Under the pieces are notes generated by a model that was given only the letters and a program-made list of their open reading frames with translations, ran no database searches and was not told the origin of the DNA. A DNA stretch of 32,459 nt, from positions 1-32,459 of the forward strand of contig MWCA01000063.1 in the NCBI GenBank assembly GCA_002069785.1, given 5' to 3'. The position numbers and the translations under genes are program-made. Shown here piece by piece: positions 7,948 to 16,842 of the stretch. Source of the stretch: Lentisphaerae bacterium ADurb.Bin242 (GTDB lineage: Bacteria > Verrucomicrobiota > Lentisphaeria > Victivallales > UBA1829). The number at the start of each line of letters is the position of its first letter. The first letter of the stretch is position 1.

Positions 7948-7986
7948 TTGAAGGAATGTTAGTAGTTTTCAAAAATATAATATAAT
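7948..7986 (+). promoter_or_regulatory. Candidate promoter of the SPFH/transport gene block
   Basis: Two overlapping perfect -10 boxes TATAAT (7976-7981 and 7981-7986) lie 25-35 bases upstream of the first start codon at 8011. TTGAAG at 7948-7953 is too far (22 bp) for a standard -35; TTAGTA at 7959-7964 is 16 bp from the second box but a poor match. The position, just ahead of a long co-directional block, supports promoter function even though the -35 is weak. Confidence 0.4.
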
Positions 7987-8010
7987 GAAAAACAAGGGGT
8001 TTCAAAAACA

Positions 8011-9960
8011 ATGGCAAATGACAGTAACAATCTCTCCGCCGTCATGGAACGATATGCGCTTTCCGTAAGGCTTGCCGGCGTTTCCTGCGTGGTTTCCGCC
8101 GCATTGTCCATTCTGGTCTTTCTTGCGGGGCCTGTTTACGAATGGAGCGGTTTTGTCACGTTCTCCCTGGCCGCCATTCCCTTTGTCCTGGCCTTCGTTT
8201 TTTCTCTGCTGGCGCTGATCCATTCGAAGTTTTCCGAAAACGCCGTGCATGACGAGGAGGAAAAGATCCTGCTTCGGAAACGCAAGGAGTCCAAGACGTC
8301 CCTGCTGGATGTTTCGGAAGATGTCCGTTTCACGGCCGGCCGGACCCTGTTGAATTTTGAAAAGTACATCCCTTCGACGGTGGCGATCCTCTGCGCCTTG
8401 CTGATGGCGGTGGTGCTCGTTCTCTTCTGGCGCAACTTCATTTTCCGTCCGGAAGGACTGCCCATCCTGAGCACGGGGCTCCCGAAGCAGCCGATCCTTC
8501 TGGCGTTCACCAGCGCATTGTGTGCGGCGGTCAGCGTGTTTCTCGGCATCTTCCTGGCGGGACAGTCCCACGTGTTCGAGTTCCGCTGGCTCCGTCCGGT
8601 CGGCGCCTGGATGATGGCGGGCGCGGTGATCATGCTTTTCACGGTGGTTTCCTCCATTCTCGCTGAATTGAAGATCACCCACTGGAACGCCTTTTTCTCG
8701 AAGATTTCCTTTTTCGCCCTGGCTGTTCTTTGTCTTGAGCTTTTCTCCAACTTCATCAGCGAATTCTACCGTCCGCGCAATCAGATGGAAGACCGTCCGG
8801 TGTATGAAAGCCGTTTTCTCTCCTTCTTCACGGAGCCCGGCGGCATCATGCGGAACATCGCCGATTCCCTGGACTATCAGTTCGGGTTCAAGGTCTCCAG
8901 GACCTGGATCTACGGCTTTCTGGAGAAATCGATCCTTCCGGCGCTCCTCCTGTGGCTGTTCCTCTTCTGGATATTCACCGCGCTGTGCGAAGTGGCCCCC
9001 GGAGAGGTCGGAATCCGGGAGCGGTTCGGCTCCGCGCCCAAAAACGCCGCCGTTCTTTCGCCGGGCGTCTATTTCAAGATGCCTTGGCCGTTCGAGCGGA
9101 TCGTCCGGGTATCCGTCAATGCCGTCCATGAAGTTCTCGTGGGCGGAGAGTTCAGGAAAGACGGCAAGGAGCTGAAACCGGCCGTCGTGCTCTGGACGAC
9201 GGAGCACGGTCAGCCGGACGACGGCCGCAGCGGCGGTTATCTGGTGGCCAACGAACAGGGGGGAACCGAGGTTTCCAACGCCGTTTCCATTCTGGAGACG
9301 ATGCTTCCCGTCAGCTACAAAGTCAAGCCCGACCAGGCTCATACCTATGTCTTCCGTTTCAAAGACATTCCGGGGATTCTGAAAAACATCAGCGAACAGG
9401 AGTCCACGCGCTATTTCGCCAGCACGGACTTCATCCGGGATATGTCCTCCGGACGGGAAAAAATCGTCAAGGAGCTTCAATCCCGCATTCAGGCCGAAAC
9501 GGACCGTCTTGCGCTGGGCATTGAAATCGTATGCGTGAACATGACGGACGCCCATCCCCCGTTCAAGGAGGTGGCGCCCGCGTTCCAGGAAGTCCTGGCC
9601 GCCAAGGAGGAGGCCAAGGGAATGGTGTTCGCCGCCCGCGCCGAAGCCGCCAAACTTTTCTCCGAAGGACGCATCAAGAGCCTCGGAATCACCAGCGAGG
9701 CGGCCGCGTACAAGTTCAACGTGTCCAACGTGGCCTCGGCCGACGCCTTCCGTTTCCAGCGGCAGTTGAAGGCATACAACGAGCAGCCGCAGCTGTTCCG
9801 GCTCCGCACCTATCTGGATTTTCTGGAAAATGACTGCAAGGATTTGCGTAAATATGTCCTCTCCTCCAAAATGCCGTCGCAGATTTACGAGGTCAATATG
9901 GAGGAGAAACCCAGGCTGGATCTCCTGGAAGGCGCCGACGTGCAGAATTTGGGAAAGTAA
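8011..9960 (+). CDS. SPFH (HflK-like) protein with N-terminal polytopic membrane domain
   Basis: A 649-residue protein, the first gene of the block, with AAGGGG upstream of ATG 8011. Hydrophobic segments at about 21-41, 50-71, 121-140, 162-184, 197-218, 231-250 and 307-327 indicate seven membrane spans. The SPFH/Band-7 domain follows the last (VAPGEVGIRERFG; LSPGVYFKMPWPFERI), and a coiled, Ala/Glu-rich segment (FQEVLAAKEEAKGMVFAARA, 525-544) continues to a C-terminal tail. HflK proteins have one anchor, so the ~300-residue polytopic N-terminus is unusual. Family members form ring- or cage-like membrane microdomain scaffolds and modulate proteases such as FtsH; no ftsH gene is present here. 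It is followed after 39 bp by a second SPFH gene. Confidence 0.85.
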   Translation: MANDSNNLSAVMERYALSVRLAGVSCVVSAALSILVFLAGPVYEWSGFVTFSLAAIPFVLAFVFSLLALIHSKFSENAVHDEEEKILLRKRKESKTSLLDVSEDVRFTAGRTLLNFEKYIPSTVAILCALLMAVVLVLFWRNFIFRPEGLPILSTGLPKQPILLAFTSALCAAVSVFLGIFLAGQSHVFEFRWLRPVGAWMMAGAVIMLFTVVSSILAELKITHWNAFFSKISFFALAVLCLELFSNFISEFYRPRNQMEDRPVYESRFLSFFTEPGGIMRNIADSLDYQFGFKVSRTWIYGFLEKSILPALLLWLFLFWIFTALCEVAPGEVGIRERFGSAPKNAAVLSPGVYFKMPWPFERIVRVSVNAVHEVLVGGEFRKDGKELKPAVVLWTTEHGQPDDGRSGGYLVANEQGGTEVSNAVSILETMLPVSYKVKPDQAHTYVFRFKDIPGILKNISEQESTRYFASTDFIRDMSSGREKIVKELQSRIQAETDRLALGIEIVCVNMTDAHPPFKEVAPAFQEVLAAKEEAKGMVFAARAEAAKLFSEGRIKSLGITSEAAAYKFNVSNVASADAFRFQRQLKAYNEQPQLFRLRTYLDFLENDCKDLRKYVLSSKMPSQIYEVNMEEKPRLDLLEGADVQNLGK

Positions 9961-9999
9961 CGACAAAGAACAGATAACATAATTTTGGAGAAAAAAAAC

Positions 10000-10965
10000 A
10001 TGACGACGAACCGTTCGGAAAAAGCAGTCAAAGTGCCGGTTTACTGGTCCACCATCCTCCTGGGATTGATTGTCGCAGCCATCTTCCTGATTGCGATCTT
10101 CTCGTACCAGGTGCAGGAGACGGAACGCGCCCTGGTGATCACGATGGGAAAGATCACCGGGGAACGCGGTCCCGGGCTTCATCTGAGACTGCCGCTTCCC
10201 ATTCAGGAGGTCGTGAAATACGACATCCGCCAGCGTTGTTTTGACGGTAATACGGGCGCTCTGGAAGAGACCATGACCCAGGACGAGAAAAACGTGATCG
10301 TCGGAATTTATGCCATTTATTCGATCAAGGATCTGGCGCGTTTCAAGAATGCCGCCAAGAGCCTGGAAGCGGCCGAGGAATATCTCAGCAACCGCATGCG
10401 CACGGTGAAGGGGGCTGTCATCGGGAAATACCGTTTCGACCAGATGATCAACATCGATCCCAAGAAGATGATGCTGCATGAGATCGAGACGGACATGTTC
10501 AAGCAGATTGCTCCCGATGTGATGGCCCGCTACGGATTGGAAGTCGTCAAGGTCGGCGTCCGCACGATCAGCGTCCCGGCCAAGATCTCCGCGGCGATCA
10601 CCGAACGCATGAAGAAGGAACGCGAGACCGCCGCCTCCATCGACAAGCAGAAAGGCAAAGTCGAGGCCGAGGAAATCAAGACTCTCGCCAATGAAAAGAA
10701 GCGCGAGGCTATCACCAACGCCGAAGCCACCGCCAAAAAGCTGATGGCCGAAGGCGATGCCGAAGCCGCCATGCACTTCGCGGTTTTCAACAAGAACCCG
10801 GAACTGGCGGCGTTCCTCCGCAAGCTGGAATCCCTCAAGCGGATCGTCGGAACCAAGACGACGCTGGTCCTCGGCACGGATTCCGTTCCGTTCGACATCT
10901 TCACGATGAAGGTCGGCACTCTGGAACAGCAGCAGGGTCCCGTCAAGACGGCTCCGGCAAAGTAA
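10000..10965 (+). CDS. hflC: HflC-like SPFH protein
   Basis: A 321-residue protein. ATG 10000 is chosen; the upstream TTG at 9985 is part of the TTGGAG ribosome binding site. One membrane span (about 15-35) precedes the SPFH domain with HflC-like landmarks: YQVQETERALVITMGKITG, RGPGLHLRLPLPIQEV, YGLEVVKVGVRTISVP, and the coiled Arg/Glu/Ala segment leading to AEGDAEAAMHFA and NPELAAFLRKLESLK, the order seen in HflC. The bulk of the protein should lie on the periplasmic side, as in E. coli HflKC. It sits between two other SPFH genes (gaps 39 and 18 bp), so it probably assembles with them into hetero-oligomers (inference). Confidence 0.85.
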   Translation: MTTNRSEKAVKVPVYWSTILLGLIVAAIFLIAIFSYQVQETERALVITMGKITGERGPGLHLRLPLPIQEVVKYDIRQRCFDGNTGALEETMTQDEKNVIVGIYAIYSIKDLARFKNAAKSLEAAEEYLSNRMRTVKGAVIGKYRFDQMINIDPKKMMLHEIETDMFKQIAPDVMARYGLEVVKVGVRTISVPAKISAAITERMKKERETAASIDKQKGKVEAEEIKTLANEKKREAITNAEATAKKLMAEGDAEAAMHFAVFNKNPELAAFLRKLESLKRIVGTKTTLVLGTDSVPFDIFTMKVGTLEQQQGPVKTAPAK

Positions 10966-10983
10966 CGGACGGAGACAACCATC

Positions 10984-12156
10984 ATGGAAAACAACAGAAA
11001 CAGATACGACGAGATGCTGGGGGTGCCGGACGGCGGCCAGTTTTCTTCGGGAACGGCCGCTCTTCTGAAACTTGCCAAGGCTCTTTTCTATTTGCTGACC
11101 ATCGGCATCGGCATCATGCTGGTGTGGTTCTTCACGCTTGGCGGCTTCTTCATTGTCGATTCCACCCGCGAATCGGTGCTGCTCCTGCATTTCGGCAAGC
11201 TGAAGGCGCAGTACAATGAAGGCTGGTACTGGGTCTTCCCCTATCCGGTCAACACGATCATCAAGGTGCCCAAGAGCAACCAGACCATCCGCAGCAGCAC
11301 ATTCATGCCGGCCGACCGGAAATCCCTGCTCGAACGCAGGAACGAAGGAGAAGGGGGAGCGTCACCCCAGCCGCTGACGCCCGGAAAAGACAGTTTCCTG
11401 CTGACCGGCGACAACAGCATCATCCATACCGAATGGGAGCTGGTCTACCGCGTGGCGAATCCTTCCCAGTATTACACCACCTGTCTGACGCCCGCCCGGC
11501 CCCTCGATCCGGACGAGGTGGTCAAAGGTCCGGACGGGGAATCGCTCGGCACCCGGGGCGCGACCACCCTGATCAAGAATCTTCTGGATGACGCCGTCAT
11601 CAAGGTGACCGCCCGCTGGAACATCAAGAACATCCTCTACGACCGGACCAACGACTACATCAATGAGGTGAAGGTCCTTCTGGTCAAGAACCTCAGTGAC
11701 CGCCAGCTCGGGATCAGCGTGGAAAGCCTCTCCCTGCCGGTGAAGCGTCCGCCGCTCCTGACCATCGCCGCCTTCGATGAGGCCGCCAGCGCGGGCACCC
11801 AGGCCGCCATCGAAACGGAAAACGCCCGGGCGTATGCGATCGAAACCGCGAACAGCGCCAAATCCGAGTCCGCCGAGATCATCGCCAATGCCGAATCCTA
11901 CCGGAAACGGGTGGTCGCGGAAGTGATCGCGGACAAGGTCTACTTCATGAAACTGCTGGAGGAATACAACAAGAATCCGGAATCGGTCCTCGTGTCGCTC
12001 TACTCCACCACGCTGGCCGATTCCATGGCGAAAGTCAAGGATAAATTTGTGATCGGGCTGACTCCCGGCTCCAGACAGGAGCTTCGCCTGAAACTCAATC
12101 CGGAGCCCGTCATCAAGAAAAATCAGGACAACACAGCGAAGGACCAGAAGCCATGA
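10984..12156 (+). CDS. SPFH (HflK-like) protein, third copy
   Basis: A 390-residue protein starting 18 bp after hflC. A short polar N-terminus (about 30 residues) is followed by one membrane span (about 32-56) and an SPFH domain: STRESVLLLHFGKL, EGWYWVFPYPVN, then HTEWELVYRVANPSQYYTTC. The HflK-like region LGISVESLSLPVKRPP and the coiled segment ENARAYAIETANSAKSESAE follow. A ~40-residue Pro/Gly-rich insert (residues 113-131, EGEGGASPQPL) between two strands of the SPFH domain is unusual. Its stop codon overlaps the start of the P-type ATPase gene by 4 bp (ATGA), implying translational coupling between scaffold and transporter. Confidence 0.85.
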   Translation: MENNRNRYDEMLGVPDGGQFSSGTAALLKLAKALFYLLTIGIGIMLVWFFTLGGFFIVDSTRESVLLLHFGKLKAQYNEGWYWVFPYPVNTIIKVPKSNQTIRSSTFMPADRKSLLERRNEGEGGASPQPLTPGKDSFLLTGDNSIIHTEWELVYRVANPSQYYTTCLTPARPLDPDEVVKGPDGESLGTRGATTLIKNLLDDAVIKVTARWNIKNILYDRTNDYINEVKVLLVKNLSDRQLGISVESLSLPVKRPPLLTIAAFDEAASAGTQAAIETENARAYAIETANSAKSESAEIIANAESYRKRVVAEVIADKVYFMKLLEEYNKNPESVLVSLYSTTLADSMAKVKDKFVIGLTPGSRQELRLKLNPEPVIKKNQDNTAKDQKP

Positions 12157-14171
12157 GTGAACATATCGAGCATACGCACGGACCCGGTTGCGCCTGCGGC
12201 TGCGGACACGATCTCTCCCAGGAAGAACCCACCCGCTGCATCTCCTGCGGCGCGCCGGTCGGCGGCACCGGCCATGAGCGGTCCATGGGGCGGATCGGGT
12301 TTGCCGTCGTCGGCGGGTTCCTGATCGTCAACTATTATCTTCTCCACTGGCTTTTCCCGGAGTTGGGATTCGCGGCTTCCCTCAGCGCGTTTGCCGGCGC
12401 CGTGATTCTGGCGCTGCCGATCGTCGTGACGGCGGTCAAGGACCTTTGCGAAGGGCGCGTCTACATGAACGAACTGGTCGCCCTGGCGATCCTGGCGGCG
12501 TTCACGTCGGCCGAGTTCAGTACGGCGGGACTGATCGCGTTCTTCCTGCTGATCACCATCATCATCGAATCCCATACCGCCAGCGGGGCGCAGCGTTCCA
12601 TCGAGGAACTGATCCGGCTGGCTCCCCATACCGCCCGCAAGCTGATCGACGGCAAGGATATCGAGGTGGACGTGGAGGAACTGGCGGTGGGGGATCTCAT
12701 CAATGTGCGTCCCGGCGAGAACTTCCCGGTGGACGGCGTGGTGGTCCGCGGACAGTCCGCCGTCAACCAGGCTTCCATCACGGGGGAATCCCTGCCCGTG
12801 GACAAAATGGAAGAGGATGAAGTCTATGCCGGCACGCAGAACCTTTCCGGCAGTCTCGATGTGCGGATCACCAAGCTGGGCGGCGACACCACGCTCGGCA
12901 AGGTCAAGGATATGATCCTGTCCGCGGAAAAAAGCAAGACTCCCATCGTGCGCCTGATCGACAAGTATGCGGGTTTTTACACTCCGACGATCCTGATGCT
13001 CGCCATCATCACCTGGTGGCTTTCCAACGGCGACATGTCCCGGGTGATCACGCTTCTGGTGATCGCGTGTCCCTGTGCCGTGGTCCTTGCCACGCCGACC
13101 GCCACCGTGGCCGCCGTGGCCGCCGCGGCCCGCCTGGGAATCCTGATCAAAAACGTGAGCCACCTGGAATTCGCCTCGAAGATCCGCGCCTTTGTCTTTG
13201 ACAAGACGGGAACCCTGACCGAAGGCGAACTGGCAGTGGCCAAGCTCGGTCCCGTGGAAGGGGTCGAGCCGGCGCAGCTCCTGCTGGTGGCCGCCTCGGT
13301 CGAAGCCCACAGCAACCACCCGACGGCCCTGGCCATTCAGAAACTGGCGAAGGAGGTCGGAATTCAGATTCAGAACGTGACCGATTTCAAGGAAACCCCC
13401 GGAACCGGCGTGGAAGCGCTGGCCGACGGGAAGCCCACGCAGGTGGGACGCGCCATCTGGCTGAAACGGTTCAACATCGAACTGCCGGAGATCCAGCCGC
13501 AGGAAACCCACGGCATGAGCGTGGTCTATGTGGCCCGGAACGGAAAGCTGCTCGGCTGGATCGGATTCCGGGACAAGATCCGCGAAGAAGCCGAGGAGGC
13601 GATCCGCCGCCTGAAGGAACTGGGCATCAAACGCTGCGCGATGGTGACCGGAGACCGGGAATCCGTCGGAGAAGGCGTGGCCGCCAAACTCCGCATCGAC
13701 GAATTCAAGGGCGACTGCCTTCCCGAGGGCAAGGTGGAATACATCGAAACGCTCAAGAAGGAAACGCTGGTGGCGTTCGTCGGCGACGGCGTGAACGACG
13801 CGCCCGCGCTGGCGGCCGGCGACCTGAGCATCGCCATGGGAGCCATCGGCAGCGACATCGCGATCAACAGCGCATCCATCGCCCTGATGACCAACGACCT
13901 GCGGCGCATCCCGATGCTGATTTCCCTTTCCAGGAAATCCAACTCGATCATTCACCAGAACGTTGCGTTCGGCCTGCTCTTTGTCCTGTGCGGCATCATC
14001 CTTTCCGTATTCGGATGGATGGGCCCGATCGCCGCCGCGATCCTTCATTCCTTCAGCACGCTGATCATTATCTTCAACAGTGCGCGTCTGTTGCGGGCGG
14101 GGGAAGAGGCGACCAGTCAGGAGGCGTCGTCGTGGAGACGCGCCCTCCAGGCGGAAGCCGTGAAATCATAA
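12153..14171 (+). CDS. P1B-type heavy-metal-translocating ATPase without HMA domain
   Basis: A 672-residue protein with the full P-type set: ITGES (209-213), CPC ion site in IACPCAVVLATP (306-308), phosphorylation motif DKTGTLT (Asp350), HP motif SNHP (387-390), GDGVND (544-549). Membrane spans at the N-terminus and around the CPC fit a P1B pump that exports a soft metal from the cytoplasm. There is no HMA domain; instead the first 40 residues are a Cys/His cluster (HTHGPGCACGCGH, then CISC). In the last span HSFST (632-636) replaces the Asp of Zn/Cd pumps and the Met-Ser pattern of Cu pumps, so the metal is unclear. The 4-bp overlap with the SPFH gene and 16 bp to the ABC gene place it in the same operon. 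Confidence 0.9.
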   Translation: MSEHIEHTHGPGCACGCGHDLSQEEPTRCISCGAPVGGTGHERSMGRIGFAVVGGFLIVNYYLLHWLFPELGFAASLSAFAGAVILALPIVVTAVKDLCEGRVYMNELVALAILAAFTSAEFSTAGLIAFFLLITIIIESHTASGAQRSIEELIRLAPHTARKLIDGKDIEVDVEELAVGDLINVRPGENFPVDGVVVRGQSAVNQASITGESLPVDKMEEDEVYAGTQNLSGSLDVRITKLGGDTTLGKVKDMILSAEKSKTPIVRLIDKYAGFYTPTILMLAIITWWLSNGDMSRVITLLVIACPCAVVLATPTATVAAVAAAARLGILIKNVSHLEFASKIRAFVFDKTGTLTEGELAVAKLGPVEGVEPAQLLLVAASVEAHSNHPTALAIQKLAKEVGIQIQNVTDFKETPGTGVEALADGKPTQVGRAIWLKRFNIELPEIQPQETHGMSVVYVARNGKLLGWIGFRDKIREEAEEAIRRLKELGIKRCAMVTGDRESVGEGVAAKLRIDEFKGDCLPEGKVEYIETLKKETLVAFVGDGVNDAPALAAGDLSIAMGAIGSDIAINSASIALMTNDLRRIPMLISLSRKSNSIIHQNVAFGLLFVLCGIILSVFGWMGPIAAAILHSFSTLIIIFNSARLLRAGEEATSQEASSWRRALQAEAVKS

Positions 14172-14187
14172 TCAGGGAGAATGGGCA

Positions 14188-15372
14188 ATGGCAGAATCGA
14201 CAAAGAAAGCTCCCGCGATCATCATCAGTTCCGTGGGACTGGTCAAAGAATTCCGCGATTTCTGGAACCGGCCGAAGGCGAAGGCCGTGAACGATCTCGA
14301 TTTCGAAGTCCGGGAAGGCGAAGTCCTCGGTTTGCTCGGCCCGAACGGTTCGGGAAAATCCACCACCGTGAAAATGCTTCTGGGGCTGCTCTATCCCACG
14401 GCGGGAAGACTGACCGTTTTCGGAAAATCCCCGCGCGACGTCGATACCAAGCGCCTGATCGGTTATCTTCCCGAGGAATCGTATCTCTACAAATACCTGA
14501 CCGCTTACGAAACTCTGGATTTCTTCGCCTCCCTGTTCAATCTTTCGGCGCTGGAGCGGCGCAAACGCTCGGAACAGCTTCTCGAAATGGTGGGGCTGTC
14601 CCATGCGAAAAACCGTCCGGTCGGCGAATTTTCCAAGGGAATGAGCCGGCGGATCGGTCTGGCGCAGGCGATGATCAACGACCCGTCCCTGCTGATCCTG
14701 GACGAGCCGACTTCCGGGCTCGACCCGCTGGGATGCCGCGAAGTCAAAGACCTGATCCATCTCCTGAAAAAGCGCGGCAAGACGGTGATCGTCACCAGCC
14801 ATCTTCTCAGCGACATCGAGGACGTGTGCGACCGCGTCATCATCCTCTACGGCGGACGCATCCGCGCGCAGGGGACGCTTCATGAACTGCTGACGATCGA
14901 AGGCACCGACCGGATCACCACCCCGCAGCTTCCGCCGGAAGTCATGGAAAAGGTGCTGGCGATTCTGCGCTCTTCTCTGTCGGAGGACCAGTTCCGGATC
15001 GATCACCCCCGGATGTCCTTGGAAGAGTTCTTCCTGGATGTCGTCAACAAAGCCCAGTCGGAAAGCGTGGAGACCTACGGCGCCCGCTCCGGCGGCCAGA
15101 TCGCCGATTATCTTTCGCATGACGATCAGGAGACTGCGGCGAAGGAGCTTTTGCAATCCCTGACAGGGTCCGCGGAAAAGAAAAAAGAAGAACCGGCGCC
15201 AATGGAAGAGATGCCTCCCGCGATCGACACCTCCAAACTGGAGGTTCTCAGCGACGAAACGCTGAAAGCGAAGGCCGGGGAGCCGCCGCCCGCGGAAGAA
15301 GAACCGGCCATGGATTATTCCGAAGCCAATGAAAAGCTGAAAAACATCCTGTCCGGCTCCAAGAAGGAGTAA
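14188..15372 (+). CDS. ABC transporter ATP-binding subunit with long C-terminal tail
   Basis: A 394-residue protein. Walker A GPNGSGKST is at 51-59, Walker B LLILDEP at 168-174, the H-loop His at 205, and the signature appears as FSKGM (148-152) rather than LSGGQ. The Q-loop position reads YLPEE, a variant seen in ABC-2-type exporters. The nucleotide-binding domain ends near residue 235; the remaining ~160 residues are a separate extension whose last 100 are rich in Glu, Lys, Pro and Ala (for example EKKKEEPAPMEEMPPA) and probably disordered. The next gene, 12 bp on, is the matching permease, so this is the cytoplasmic motor of an ABC-2 transporter. Confidence 0.9.
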   Translation: MAESTKKAPAIIISSVGLVKEFRDFWNRPKAKAVNDLDFEVREGEVLGLLGPNGSGKSTTVKMLLGLLYPTAGRLTVFGKSPRDVDTKRLIGYLPEESYLYKYLTAYETLDFFASLFNLSALERRKRSEQLLEMVGLSHAKNRPVGEFSKGMSRRIGLAQAMINDPSLLILDEPTSGLDPLGCREVKDLIHLLKKRGKTVIVTSHLLSDIEDVCDRVIILYGGRIRAQGTLHELLTIEGTDRITTPQLPPEVMEKVLAILRSSLSEDQFRIDHPRMSLEEFFLDVVNKAQSESVETYGARSGGQIADYLSHDDQETAAKELLQSLTGSAEKKKEEPAPMEEMPPAIDTSKLEVLSDETLKAKAGEPPPAEEEPAMDYSEANEKLKNILSGSKKE

Positions 15373-15384
15373 AACGGAGAAAAC

Positions 15385-16833
15385 ATGACACCGTTTCTTG
15401 CCATAGTCAAGCTGACCTGCCGTTCGGCCATCCGTTCCAATGTGTTCCGTTTTCTGCTGTTTCTTCTGATTGTGTGCGTGATTCTGGTGCCGAACACGCT
15501 CAAGGGAGACGGCACGGCGCAGGGGTTTCTTCAGGTGATGCTGGAATACAGCACCGCTTTCGTGGCGCTGATTCTGTCCACATCCGTCATCTGGCTGGCG
15601 TGTTCGGAGTTCTGCACGGACATCGAGAACGGCCAGCTTCACATGATTTTTGTGAAGCCGATCTCCCGGATTACCGTCTGGTTCGGGAAATTCTTTGGTG
15701 TGTTTCTGATTCATTTTGTGCTGCTGTTGATCGCCTTCGTTTTTATTTACGGATTTCTGATGTGGCAGTACAGCCGCCAGAAATTCACTCCGGTGGAACG
15801 GGTCAGGATGGAAAACGAGGTCTTTGCCGGACGCCGTGCGTTCACTCCGGACATCGGCAACCTGAATCAGAAAGTCAATCAGGAGCTTGCCCGCCGGATC
15901 GAAACTGCTAGGAAGCTGGGCGAAGCGCTGCCGGACATGACGGGCACGGCGCGACGGAAATTCATCCAGACGATCCGCATGGAAATTCTGGCGGGAATGG
16001 GCGAAGTGAAGCCCGGAGAAATGAAGATCTGGACCTATTCCGGGCTCCCCGATGAATATTCCGGCCCGGTTTACATCGGATACCGGGTTTATTCCGGCAA
16101 CCTCGGTTCCCGGAACCAGAAGATCGGGGAAGGCCTCTGGTTCATCCGGTATATCCAGAAGATCTACGATGAGAATGTGAAGGGGAAGGACGGCAAGCCG
16201 GTCGTGAAGGATACGCGGGAACTGCCGCTTCAGCTTCCGCCGGAACGGATTCTGACAAGCGCCTACAAGGAGTTCCCGATTCCGGGGGATATCCTGATCT
16301 ACAAGGGAACCGCCTCCATCGGATTTGCCAACCTGGCCCAGGGGAAGGGCGGGGAGAGTCTTCATTTCCAGGTGATGGACAGTCCGCGCCTCCTGCTGAA
16401 GGAAACGTCGTTCCTGAACAACTATTTCCGGGCGATGTTCGCCGTTGCCATGGGAATTTTCGCGCTGGGGCTGATCGCGTCTTCCTTTGCGGCGTTCCTG
16501 TCGATGCCGACCGCGGTCTTCATCACCCTGTCGTATGTGGTGACCGGGTTGTTCTCTTCGTATCTGATTTCATCGATCGAGAGCGCGGGAGGCGAAGGGG
16601 AGCTGGCGTTCTTCGACGCCCTCGGCTCCGGGCTGGCCGCGCTGATGATGTCGCTTCTGATTCCGGTGCAGAACTTCTTTGTGTCCGGCTTGCTGTCGAC
16701 GGGAACGCTGATCGAGGGTTCCTATCTGATGCAGCTGTTGTTTTTCAACATTATTTTGAAAGGGCTTCCCCTCTGTCTGTTCGGCCTCTGGCTTTACTGG
16801 CGGAGAGAGACGGCTCTGGCAATGAAACAATAG
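15385..16833 (+). CDS. ABC-2-type permease with large inserted domain
   Basis: A 482-residue protein. Spans at about 21-38, 55-75 and 103-127 carry the ABC-2 motif GQLHMIFVKPISRITVWFGK between the second and third spans. Residues ~128-345 form a ~215-residue soluble domain, then further spans follow (about 346-375, 376-395 and 445-472). The insert should face the periplasm by the usual topology, which is predicted rather than shown. Family members move lipids, polysaccharides, drugs or ions; the substrate is not evident. The preceding gene encodes the ATPase; the next starts 9 bp after the stop. Confidence 0.8.
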   Translation: MTPFLAIVKLTCRSAIRSNVFRFLLFLLIVCVILVPNTLKGDGTAQGFLQVMLEYSTAFVALILSTSVIWLACSEFCTDIENGQLHMIFVKPISRITVWFGKFFGVFLIHFVLLLIAFVFIYGFLMWQYSRQKFTPVERVRMENEVFAGRRAFTPDIGNLNQKVNQELARRIETARKLGEALPDMTGTARRKFIQTIRMEILAGMGEVKPGEMKIWTYSGLPDEYSGPVYIGYRVYSGNLGSRNQKIGEGLWFIRYIQKIYDENVKGKDGKPVVKDTRELPLQLPPERILTSAYKEFPIPGDILIYKGTASIGFANLAQGKGGESLHFQVMDSPRLLLKETSFLNNYFRAMFAVAMGIFALGLIASSFAAFLSMPTAVFITLSYVVTGLFSSYLISSIESAGGEGELAFFDALGSGLAALMMSLLIPVQNFFVSGLLSTGTLIEGSYLMQLLFFNIILKGLPLCLFGLWLYWRRETALAMKQ

Positions 16834-16842
16834 GATTTCGAC

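Noticed and set aside
8002..11190. A 1062-codon minus-strand open frame
   Set aside because: It runs antisense to the SPFH genes, which have clear domains, start sites and spacing. Its composition (His/Asp/Gly-rich) is what a GC-biased third codon position produces on the opposite strand.
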